DNA of 12,076 nt from JARLFX01 sp036404255 (GTDB lineage: Bacteria; Acidobacteriota; Terriglobia; Terriglobales; Acidobacteriaceae), in contig DASWOP010000218.1 in assembly GCA_036404255.1 (NCBI GenBank), positions 1 through 12,076 of the forward strand. The letters run 5' to 3'. Below, piece after piece: positions 1 through 5,116 of the stretch. The translations under genes were made by a program, and so were the position numbers. The stretch's first letter is position 1, and each line of letters begins with the position of its first letter. The notes under the pieces were generated by a model. That model worked only from the letters and a program-made list of their open reading frames with translations. It did not search any database and had not been told where the DNA came from.

Positions 1-1
1 G

Positions 2-1192
2 GCTTCGACGGAGGATATCCGCAAGGCGTTTCGCAAGGCTGCGCGCAAATATCATCCGGATGTGAACCCCGGCGACAAGAAGGCCGAGGAGAAGTTCAAG
101 GAGATATCGGAAGCGAACGACGTGCTGAGCGAGCCGAAGAAGCGGAAGATCTACGACCAGCTGGGATTCTACTCCGACAATATTGACCCGGCGCAGGCGG
201 AGGCAGCGGCGCGCGGTGGCTATGGTGGGGGTGGATTCTCCGGCTACGGCGGTGGTGCGGGCGCAGGACGCGGACGCGGTGCGCAGGAGGTGCCGTTCGA
301 TTTTGGCGGCTTCGATTTCTCGGAGTATGCGGGACCATCCAGCCAGGGCGGACGCACGACGCGGCAGCAGAGCGGCGGTGGCGGGAGCTTCCGCGATATT
401 TTTGGCGGCATGTTCAACGGCGGCGCGACGCAGAGGCACCAGGGGCCGCAGCCAGGGACGGACCTGGAGTACCAGGTGACGGCGGACTTCTGGACGCTGA
501 TCCGCGGGGGCATGACGCGCCTGGAGATCCAGCGGCAGGAGGTATGCCCGACATGCAAGGGCAAGTCGACGACGGGCGGCGAGATGGAGTGTCCGGAGTG
601 CAAGGGCACGGGCCAGGTGACGCAGATGGCGGGGCAGATGAAGTTCAACCTGCAGTGTCCGCGATGCGGCGGCAGCGGGCGCGTGAGCAACGCGTGTGCG
701 ACCTGCCACGGCGAAGGAGTCATCACGAAGCGCGAGACGGTGGAGTTCCGCATCAAGCCGGGAACGCGTGACGGGCAGAGGATTCGGTTGGCGGGGAAGG
801 GCAATGCCGGGCTGCATGGCGGCGCGGCTGGCGACCTGTATCTCATCATCAAGGGCGGGCCGCATCCGGTGTTTACGCGGATGGGCGACGATATCTACGC
901 GACGGTGCCGGTGACGGTGAGCGAGGCAGCGCTGGGCGGGAAGATCGACGTGCCGACGGTGGATGGGCGGACGCAGCTCAGGATTCCTCCGGGAACGCAG
1001 ACGGGACAGAAGCTGCGGCTGCGGGAGAAGGGCGTTCCGAGCGCGGTGCATGAAGGCAAACGCGGCGACCAGATTGTGGAGGTGAAGGTCGTGGTGCCGA
1101 AGGTGCAGGATGAAAGATCGAAAGAGATTTTGCGGGAGTTGGCGAAGCTGAATGATGAGGATGTGCGGGGAGAGTTGTTTCGCGAGGTGTAA
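2..1192 (+). CDS. dnaJ: Molecular chaperone DnaJ (Hsp40, type I), 5' end cut by window
   Basis: Co-chaperone that delivers unfolded clients to DnaK and stimulates its ATPase in the cytoplasm. The reading frame is open from base 2, so the first few residues lie outside the window. Visible in order: the J domain with the HPD motif at 53-61; a long Gly/Phe-rich linker (about 200-460); a zinc-binding cysteine-rich region at 545-718 with four motifs (CPTCKGKS, CPECKGTG, CPRCGGSG, CATCHGEG); then the C-terminal client-binding domain to the stop at 1190-1192. The HPD motif and four Cys motifs make this a type I DnaJ. The first Cys motif ends in Ser rather than Gly, a mild deviation. It heads the visible part of a + strand operon that ends with hspR; dnaK and grpE probably lie upstream (inference). 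The next gene starts only 5 nt after the stop. Confidence 0.96.
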   Translation, partial: ASTEDIRKAFRKAARKYHPDVNPGDKKAEEKFKEISEANDVLSEPKKRKIYDQLGFYSDNIDPAQAEAAARGGYGGGGFSGYGGGAGAGRGRGAQEVPFDFGGFDFSEYAGPSSQGGRTTRQQSGGGGSFRDIFGGMFNGGATQRHQGPQPGTDLEYQVTADFWTLIRGGMTRLEIQRQEVCPTCKGKSTTGGEMECPECKGTGQVTQMAGQMKFNLQCPRCGGSGRVSNACATCHGEGVITKRETVEFRIKPGTRDGQRIRLAGKGNAGLHGGAAGDLYLIIKGGPHPVFTRMGDDIYATVPVTVSEAALGGKIDVPTVDGRTQLRIPPGTQTGQKLRLREKGVPSAVHEGKRGDQIVEVKVVVPKVQDERSKEILRELAKLNDEDVRGELFREV

Positions 1193-1197
1193 AGGGA

Positions 1198-1512
1198 ATG
1201 CAGCGTACGGAGTGGTACGAGATTGGTGACCTGAAGTTTGAGTGGGACATATACAAGGCGTCGCATAACCTGGTGAAGCACGGAGTCAGTTTCTGGGAAG
1301 CGGCCACGGTCTTCGTCGATCCGTTGGTGACCGAGATTCGTGATCCTGACCATTCCGAATATGAAAGCAGGATGGTCCTGATTGGGAGGTCGCTGGAACA
1401 AAGAATGCTTGTCGTGGTTCATGTTGAAAGGGAGCCAAGACTCCGTATTATTAGTGCACGGCCTGCAAGCGGGGCGGAAAGGAAAGCATATGAAGAAGGC
1501 GAATCAAGATGA
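1198..1512 (+). CDS. brnT: BrnT-family ribonuclease toxin, module 1
   Basis: 104-aa protein of the BrnT (DUF497) family, RelE-like RNase toxins that are neutralised by BrnA. The family signature is clear: a FEWD core near residues 13-16, then N-x-x-KHGVSF (about 24-31), a WEAATVF helix, the hydrophobic strand MLVVVHVE and the C-terminal RIISARPAS-x-x-ERKAYEE motif. Length is normal for the family. The ATG lies 5 nt after the dnaJ stop, with AGGG just in front at tight spacing, so translational coupling to dnaJ is plausible. The 3' end overlaps brnA by 23 nt, as is common for this toxin family. In Brucella the BrnTA system responds to stress; here the position inside a heat-shock operon suggests heat control (inference). 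Roughly 45% identical by eye to the BrnT at 1792-2097. Confidence 0.9.
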   Translation: MQRTEWYEIGDLKFEWDIYKASHNLVKHGVSFWEAATVFVDPLVTEIRDPDHSEYESRMVLIGRSLEQRMLVVVHVEREPRLRIISARPASGAERKAYEEGESR

Positions 1513-1723
1513 TGATGAGATGCGCGCGGAATATGATTTCTCTGGCGGGATTCGAGGGAAATACATTGCGCGTTTGAATGGCAAGCGGGTGGTTCTGCTT
1601 GATCTTGACGTGGCGGAGAGATTTTCCGATTCCGATTCCGTGAATCAGGCGTTGCGTCTATTGATGAAGGCGGGCGCAGAGGCAACAAAGTCTAGTCCCG
1701 CATCACGCGAGAAGGCCAGTTAG
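1490..1723 (+). CDS. brnA: BrnA-like antitoxin, module 1
   Basis: 77-aa antitoxin partner of the BrnT just upstream. I chose the ATG at 1490 because AAGGA lies 6 nt ahead (1479-1483) and the protein then begins MKKANQDDDEMRAEYDFSGG, which matches the usual BrnA opening with its EYDF motif. A longer frame is open back to 1382 but that part only overlaps brnT. The centre (RVVLLDLDVAERF, then VNQALRLLMKAG) looks like a short ribbon-helix-helix-type DNA-binding region, which in this family represses its own operon and blocks the toxin. It ends in SREKAS, the same tail as the second BrnA, and its last bases belong to a duplicated 81-bp segment (1701-1781). Eight nucleotides separate its stop from the hspR relic. 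Confidence 0.82.
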   Translation: MKKANQDDDEMRAEYDFSGGIRGKYIARLNGKRVVLLDLDVAERFSDSDSVNQALRLLMKAGAEATKSSPASREKAS

Positions 1724-1781
1724 GGATAGCGATGGCGACGAAGCGAAAGAAGCAGGGCGCGTATATGATTTCGGCGGTGGC
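1701..1781 (+). repeat. 81-bp direct repeat, copy A (brnA tail plus hspR start)
   Basis: Bases 1701-1781 match 2286-2366 without gaps, with 6 differences in 81 positions (counted by eye). The segment covers the last codons of brnA, the spacer carrying the hspR ribosome-binding site, and the first 16 codons of hspR plus one base. Both modules therefore end in the same way although their upstream parts have diverged strongly. Confidence 0.92.
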
Positions 1782-1785
1782 ATAA
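1732..1785 (+). pseudogene. hspR 5' relic (17 codons then stop)
   Basis: ATG at 1732 opens a 17-codon frame reading MATKRKKQGAYMISAVA, then TAA at 1783-1785. The peptide is identical to residues 1-17 of the intact HspR at 2317. DNA identity continues up to the stop codon and is lost right after it, so this is a broken copy of the hspR start left in front of the second BrnTA module. It keeps the spacer and weak AGGGA ribosome-binding site and could still be translated as a short peptide; its stop lies 6 nt before brnT2, which would let it couple translation. Function, if any, is unknown. Confidence 0.85.
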
Positions 1786-1791
1786 GGCTGG

Positions 1792-2097
1792 ATGAAAGAT
1801 TACTTTGAGTTTGGTGGCCTTCTTTTCGACTGGGACCCGGCGAAGGCCGAGGTGAATCGGCGGAAGCACGGGATTACATTTCAAGAGGCTGCGAGCGTCT
1901 TTGGCGATGCTTCCGCGCAGTTCTATCCAGATCCCAAGCATTCGAGCGATGAAGGCAGGTTTCTACTTGTGGGGGTCTCGGAGATTAGTAGAGTATTAGT
2001 CGTAGTGTCAGTGGAGCGGGCGGAGATCGTGCGATTGATTAGCGCGAGAAAGGCTACACGGCAAGAGAGGAGAGTCTATGAAGAAGCCGCAGGGTGA
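1792..2097 (+). CDS. brnT: BrnT-family ribonuclease toxin, module 2
   Basis: 101-aa second BrnT (DUF497) toxin. It shows the same family landmarks: LFDWDPAKAEVNRRKHGITF near residues 11-30, QEAASVF, the strand VLVVVSVERAE, and the C-terminal LISARKATRQERRVYEEA. The predicted activity is RNA cleavage blocked by the BrnA downstream. The ATG at 1792 follows the hspR relic by 6 nt with AAGG at 1784-1787 as a short-spaced ribosome-binding site. It overlaps its antitoxin by 20 nt. Divergence from module 1 is far greater than that of the adjacent 81-bp repeat, so this is not simply a recent duplicate of module 1. Catalytic residues were not assigned individually. Confidence 0.9.
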   Translation: MKDYFEFGGLLFDWDPAKAEVNRRKHGITFQEAASVFGDASAQFYPDPKHSSDEGRFLLVGVSEISRVLVVVSVERAEIVRLISARKATRQERRVYEEAAG

Positions 2098-2308
2098 CGA
2101 TATGCCCAAGGAATACAAGCTACAGGGTGGCACCAAAAATCCTTTTGCCAAGCGATATGCAAAGGGTACGAATCTCGTGCTGATCGAGCCGGAGATCTTC
2201 AAGGCTTTCCCCAGTGCCGATGAAGTGAACGCCGCATTGCGCCTGTTGCTGAAGGCCGGAGCCGTCGCGACGAGTTCGCGTGCTACATCGCGCGAGAAGG
2301 CAAGTTAG
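2078..2308 (+). CDS. brnA: BrnA-like antitoxin, module 2
   Basis: 76-aa antitoxin paired with the second BrnT. The start at 2078 is well supported by AGGAG at 2068-2072, 5 nt ahead; an internal ATG at 2102 is a less likely alternative. The protein runs MKKPQGDDMPKEYKLQGG, then TNLVLIEPEIFKAFPSADEV and NAALRLLLKAGA, matching the layout of BrnA 1 (EYDF-like opening, short strand, helix pair). The end SREKAS is shared with BrnA 1 and lies in the 81-bp repeat. As with other BrnA proteins it should bind both the toxin and the operon promoter. It is likely specific for its own BrnT, since both partners have diverged from module 1 (inference). The hspR start follows after 8 nt. Confidence 0.82.
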   Translation: MKKPQGDDMPKEYKLQGGTKNPFAKRYAKGTNLVLIEPEIFKAFPSADEVNAALRLLLKAGAVATSSRATSREKAS

Positions 2309-2366
2309 GAATAGCTATGGCGACGAAGCGGAAGAAGCAGGGCGCGTATATGATCTCGGCGGTGGC
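2286..2366 (+). repeat. 81-bp direct repeat, copy B (brnA tail plus hspR start)
   Basis: Partner of 1701-1781, with 6 mismatches in 81. In this copy the hspR frame continues into the full gene, so it is the functional junction. Five of the differences are silent or lie in spacer or third codon positions, for example CGA/CGG and ATT/ATC inside the hspR part. Confidence 0.92.
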
Positions 2367-2730
2367 GGAGATGTATGCCATCCATCCGCAGACGCTGCGG
2401 CTGTATGAGCGCGAGGGGCTGCTGCGGCCTTCGCGGTCTGAGGGGAATACACGGCTCTATACGGACGAGGATCTGGAACGGCTGGAGTTCATTCTGAACC
2501 TGGCGCGCGATCTTGGTGTGAATATCGCGGGCATCGCGATCGTGCTGCAGATGCGCGAGCGCATGGAGGCGATGAGCCTGCAGATGGGCGAGTTTGTGGA
2601 CTATGTCCGTAGCGAGATGCTGGGCCGGGTGCAGCAGACGCAGGCCGCCGGGTTGATGCCTCTGGTGCCGCGGATGCCGCGGGCGAATACGCGGCCGGTG
2701 ATTGTGGCACGGGTGACGAAGAAGAAGTAA
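2317..2730 (+). CDS. hspR: HspR, MerR-family heat-shock repressor
   Basis: 137-aa MerR-type regulator. The N-terminal winged helix-turn-helix is clear: AYMISAVAEMYAIHPQTLRLYEREGLLRPSR (about 10-40), then EGNTRLYTDEDLERLEFILNL, followed by a helical dimerisation segment rich in Met, Glu and Arg (about 70-105) and a basic tail ending VTKKK. HspR in actinobacteria and epsilonproteobacteria represses dnaK-grpE-dnaJ-hspR from HAIR operators, with DnaK as co-repressor; the same feedback is expected here. Start at ATG 2317 with AGGA a few bases ahead. The position downstream of dnaJ fits the family, but two BrnTA modules now separate the two genes. No HAIR-like operator was seen in this window; it would be upstream of dnaK. 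Confidence 0.93.
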   Translation: MATKRKKQGAYMISAVAEMYAIHPQTLRLYEREGLLRPSRSEGNTRLYTDEDLERLEFILNLARDLGVNIAGIAIVLQMRERMEAMSLQMGEFVDYVRSEMLGRVQQTQAAGLMPLVPRMPRANTRPVIVARVTKKK

Positions 2731-2789
2731 GGCTGTGGCGCTGCGCGCACGGCGGAGAGCTCGTTTCGCTCGCAGAGACAAAAGCGAGA

Positions 2790-2819
2790 AGCAGATTCTT
2801 CGCTGCGCTCAGAATGACA
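2790..2819 (+). repeat. CHSERSEE-type dispersed repeat, intergenic copy
   Basis: A 30-nt core that matches 29 of 30 bases of a segment inside argS (11409-11438) and is similar to a degenerate copy at 10282-10311. On the - strand it reads CHSERSEES, a string often seen as a spurious peptide in acidobacterial genomes (from memory). The surroundings (2750-2835) also look repeat-like. Confidence 0.8.
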
Positions 2820-2918
2820 AATTGAAGATTGAATGACAACCACTACAAGAATGTTGCAGGGGCTTTGTTCGCTCCGATGACAATGCTTGTTGTTTGCGGC
2901 ATCGTATGCGCGTCGCGC

Positions 2919-2982
2919 GTCGTCGCTTTGCGACGATTCCCACCTTAGCGACGATGAAGCTGTCGCGAAGATGGGGCACCCG
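2919..2982. repeat. Double-hairpin intergenic repeat, copy 1
   Basis: First stem TCGTCGC/GCGACGA (2920-2926 and 2930-2936, loop TTT). Second stem GCGAC/GTCGC (2948-2952 and 2962-2966). These are followed by ATGGGGCACCC at 2971-2981. The same architecture recurs at 10155-10212. Role unknown; it may be a REP/MITE-like element or an RNA structure at a transcript end. Confidence 0.72.
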
Positions 2983-3026
2983 GATTTGTGGCGGTAAGGG
3001 CTTTTGAGATTAGGACGACGGCGATG

Positions 3027-3584
3027 TTATGGCGCCGGCGTGGTGAGGATCTTGTTGACGGGGTCGGGGAGGGGCTGGTTGGCGCTCTTCAGGAGGATGC
3101 TGATCTGCCAGATTTCGGTATCGGTCAGCATTTTGCCGTAGGCGGGCATGCCGGTGAGACGGATGCCGTTGGCAACTTTCCAGTAGGTTTCGCCGACAGG
3201 GTCGTCGCTGACACCGACGACGTTGCCGGTCTTGTGTTTGGCCCACAACTGCGGGGCGTGCGGGAACATGAATTTGCCGTAGGGGACGTCGTGGCCGGGG
3301 GTTCCGTGGCAGCTGGCGCATTCTTTGCGATAAAGGCGGGCGCCGCCTTCAAAGACATCTTCGCTTTCGCCGAAGGGGGCCGCCCTGGGGGCTTCGCGGC
3401 TGATGCGGGCTTCGAGGGGAACGTTCACGAGCTGGGCTTCGAAGGGGAGGGACTTGTCTGCCGTGGCGACAGGCGGTGCACCGAAGCGGAAGTAGAGGAT
3501 GACGGCGATGGGGATGATGAGCAGACCGAGAATGAGGCCGAAGATGAACTTTCCAGCGCCTGAACCGCTGCTGCGACTTGCCAT
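3027..3584 (-). CDS. Membrane-anchored c-type cytochrome (class I)
   Basis: 185-aa electron carrier. It starts at 3584 because AGGAGGA lies 6 nt upstream on the - strand; a longer frame to 3632 has no such site. Residues 12-31 (KFIFGLILGLLIIPIAVILY) form one transmembrane helix that anchors the protein with its heme domain in the periplasm. The heme attachment motif CASCH is at 89-93, and GMPAYG (Met146) supplies the likely axial methionine. The domain otherwise has the usual single-heme pattern: VFEGGARLYRKECASCHG at the front and LTDTEIWQISILLKSA at the end. Length fits a monoheme cytochrome c. The electron donor and acceptor cannot be told from the sequence. It stands alone on this strand, convergent with hspR and divergent from the beta-barrel gene. 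Confidence 0.88.
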   Translation of the reverse strand: MASRSSGSGAGKFIFGLILGLLIIPIAVILYFRFGAPPVATADKSLPFEAQLVNVPLEARISREAPRAAPFGESEDVFEGGARLYRKECASCHGTPGHDVPYGKFMFPHAPQLWAKHKTGNVVGVSDDPVGETYWKVANGIRLTGMPAYGKMLTDTEIWQISILLKSANQPLPDPVNKILTTPAP

Positions 3585-3711
3585 GATCTTTCCTCCGCGT
3601 GCTGCTAGTTGGATGCAAGCAGAGTAAACCATGGGCGGAGTGGCCGGCGGAGATTTGATGGGGCGAGGGCCGCGAAAAGGCGCGGAGGTGTTCTAATAAA
3701 GAGGTAAGGCA
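3585..3711. promoter_or_regulatory. Divergent intergenic region between cytochrome c and beta-barrel genes
   Basis: Must hold promoters for both directions, but no -35/-10 pair is convincing. AGGAGGA just left of 3597 is the cytochrome ribosome-binding site on the - strand. GAGGT at 3701-3705 lies 6 nt before an ATG at 3712 on the + strand. Confidence 0.45.
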
Positions 3712-3786
3712 ATGGCGGCGCTTTTCTCCCGGAGAAGAAGACCGGGAGGCGCGCAAGACCGTCCCTTGATGGAGCGCTTGTTCTGA
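3712..3786 (+). CDS. Possible 24-aa leader peptide upstream of the beta-barrel gene
   Basis: A short frame beginning MAALFSRRRRPGGAQD and ending at TGA 3784-3786. It has a good ribosome-binding site (GAGGT, spacing 6), whereas the beta-barrel gene has none of its own. Its TGA overlaps the downstream ATG in a TGATG junction, which would allow translational coupling. Inside lie three consecutive AGA codons and a hairpin CTCCCGG/CCGGGAG (3726-3732, 3742-3748). It could be a regulatory leader sensing translation speed, or a chance frame. No homologue is known to me. Confidence 0.35.
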   Translation: MAALFSRRRRPGGAQDRPLMERLF

Positions 3787-4505
3787 TGGTTTCAATGAAA
3801 TTTGTACGCCGTATGATTGCAACTGCCGTGCTGGCAGCCGGGTTTGTTTCTTTCGCAATGGCCCCCGCCGCACAGGCGCAGGCCAGCCGCCGCCACCATG
3901 AGACCACGGTAAGCCGCAAGTACCGCGCCGCGCGGCTGGTGGAAGACACGTATTCGCGCAAGGTCGAGGCTGCGTTTGGCGGCGGATTTATGCGCTTCCA
4001 GCCGGGTTCGACACTGCGGCGTGCCAACCAGGTGGACTGGGCGGCGAGCGGAGCGTACTACTACACGCCAGCGTATGGGCTGGTGGGCGATGTGCGCGGC
4101 CACTATGGCAACGTGAGCCTGCCAAATTTCACCACGATCAACGGGAACTTCTCGCCGAACAACGGCGTGTATCACCCGCTGATCACCGAGTACACGTTCA
4201 TGGTTGGGCCGCAGTGGCGCTTCTACCGACGGGAGAAGTATGCTATTTCCGCGAATGTACAGGGCGGTATGGCGCTGGGCAACTTTGACGGCGGCACCCA
4301 CGGCATTCCGGCGGAGCAGCTTGGCATGTGGCCGACAGGGCATACGTTTGCCGGTGCTGCGAGCGTGAATCTGGATTACAACATCTATCCGAATTTTGCG
4401 CTGCGGTTGCAGCCGACGTATGTATTTACGCACTTTGGCGGCACCAGTCAGGTCAATAAGGGCGGAGTCAACGCGCAGGTGGTGTATCGCTTCGGCAAGA
4501 AGTAA
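3786..4505 (+). CDS. Outer-membrane beta-barrel protein with signal peptide
   Basis: 239-aa exported protein. The N-terminus MVSMKFVRRMIATAVLAAGF, followed by a stretch ending APAAQAQA, is a classic Sec signal peptide with cleavage near residue 33. The mature part is a run of alternating aromatic/polar strands (KVEAAFGGGFMRF, WAASGAYYYTP, TFMVGPQWRFY, YAISANVQGGMAL, FAGAASVNLDYNI, FALRLQPTYVFTHF) and ends in VVYRFGKK, as expected of a small eight-stranded barrel of the OmpA/OmpW-like type. No transport or enzymatic role can be named. An alternative start at the ATG at 3795 would drop three residues. It is followed after 34 nt by the LprI-like gene, probably in the same transcript. Translation may depend on the upstream leader frame. 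Confidence 0.82.
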   Translation: MVSMKFVRRMIATAVLAAGFVSFAMAPAAQAQASRRHHETTVSRKYRAARLVEDTYSRKVEAAFGGGFMRFQPGSTLRRANQVDWAASGAYYYTPAYGLVGDVRGHYGNVSLPNFTTINGNFSPNNGVYHPLITEYTFMVGPQWRFYRREKYAISANVQGGMALGNFDGGTHGIPAEQLGMWPTGHTFAGAASVNLDYNIYPNFALRLQPTYVFTHFGGTSQVNKGGVNAQVVYRFGKK

Positions 4506-4539
4506 CGGCTGCGCCCAGAACGGTTGAGGAGTACGAACG

Positions 4540-5112
4540 ATGCGAACGGGGATTGCGGTTGTGCTGTTTTGCGGCATGATTGTGCCGATGGGTTATGCCG
4601 CGCAGGATGCGGCGCCCAGTGCGAAAAAGGTATTGACGCCCGCGCAGGCTGAATACCAGCAGAAGAGCAAGGAATACTTTACCGCGCTGGCTAAACTGCG
4701 GGCGACGGCAAACTCTGCATATGACACTGAGATGGCACGGGCCAAGGGGGCTACCTGCCCCAGTGCAGATACGACCCTCTCAGTGAATGAATGTTTGTCA
4801 GGGGAGATCACCGTAACGCAGACGAACTACGTGACCTTCGTTTCGGCGCTGCGTTGCATGCTTTCGCTGCCACTGCCGGCTCTTGCCGCGGACAAAGTGG
4901 TGAAGGGCAATGTGGCACACAGCGAGGCTGCGAAGTTCGATCATCTCCAGACGGTGTGGACCAGTTTTGCGAAAGAGCAGTGCCGTGTGGCAGTGGACCA
5001 GTACCGCGGTGGGACGATCATGCCGAGTGTCGGGGCGGAGTGTGAACTTCGCCAGATGAGAGCGCGGCTGACTGAGCTTGATACCGTCTATGACGGACCG
5101 TTGCATCGATAA
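4540..5112 (+). CDS. Secreted LprI/DUF1311-like cysteine-rich protein
   Basis: 190-aa predicted periplasmic protein. Start ATG 4540 with GAGGAG at 4526-4531, 8 nt ahead. Residues 1-20 form a signal peptide (MRTGIAVVLFCGMIVPMGYA). The mature part has five cysteines (73, 85, 106, 148, 168). The segment LQTVWTSFAKEQCRVAVDQY, then RGGTIMPSVGAECELRQMRA, follows the DUF1311/LprI pattern of W...R/K..C......GGT..P....C....  near the C-terminus, where cysteines form disulfides. LprI of Mycobacterium tuberculosis inhibits lysozyme; whether this protein does so is unknown. The family assignment comes from the pattern only. It is co-oriented with the barrel gene and converges on aspA with only 4 nt between the two stop codons; its terminator lies within aspA. 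Confidence 0.68.
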   Translation: MRTGIAVVLFCGMIVPMGYAAQDAAPSAKKVLTPAQAEYQQKSKEYFTALAKLRATANSAYDTEMARAKGATCPSADTTLSVNECLSGEITVTQTNYVTFVSALRCMLSLPLPALAADKVVKGNVAHSEAAKFDHLQTVWTSFAKEQCRVAVDQYRGGTIMPSVGAECELRQMRARLTELDTVYDGPLHR

Positions 5113-5116
5113 ACGA

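Larger units (their letters stand above)
2731..3026. other. Intergenic region between convergent hspR and cytochrome c genes
   Basis: About 296 nt with no convincing gene. It holds one CHSERSEE-type repeat (2790-2819) and one double-hairpin repeat (2919-2982). There is no hairpin with a following T-run, so no classical intrinsic terminator for either flanking gene. Short frames here, such as one reading CHSERSEES on the - strand, are products of the repeat. Confidence 0.7.

Noticed and set aside
1382..1489. Longer brnA start at 1382
   Set aside because: The extra 36 residues only translate brnT out of frame; 1490 has a ribosome-binding site and the usual BrnA opening.
2601..2843. - strand peptide containing CHSERSEES
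   Set aside because: Spurious translation of the dispersed repeat; no ribosome-binding site and it overlaps hspR.
2988..3563. 191-aa + strand frame opposite the cytochrome c gene
   Set aside because: Shadow of the CASCH-containing gene on the - strand; no family pattern or ribosome-binding site.
3792..4577. 261-aa - strand frame opposite the beta-barrel gene
   Set aside because: Antisense shadow; the + strand frame has a signal peptide and strand pattern.
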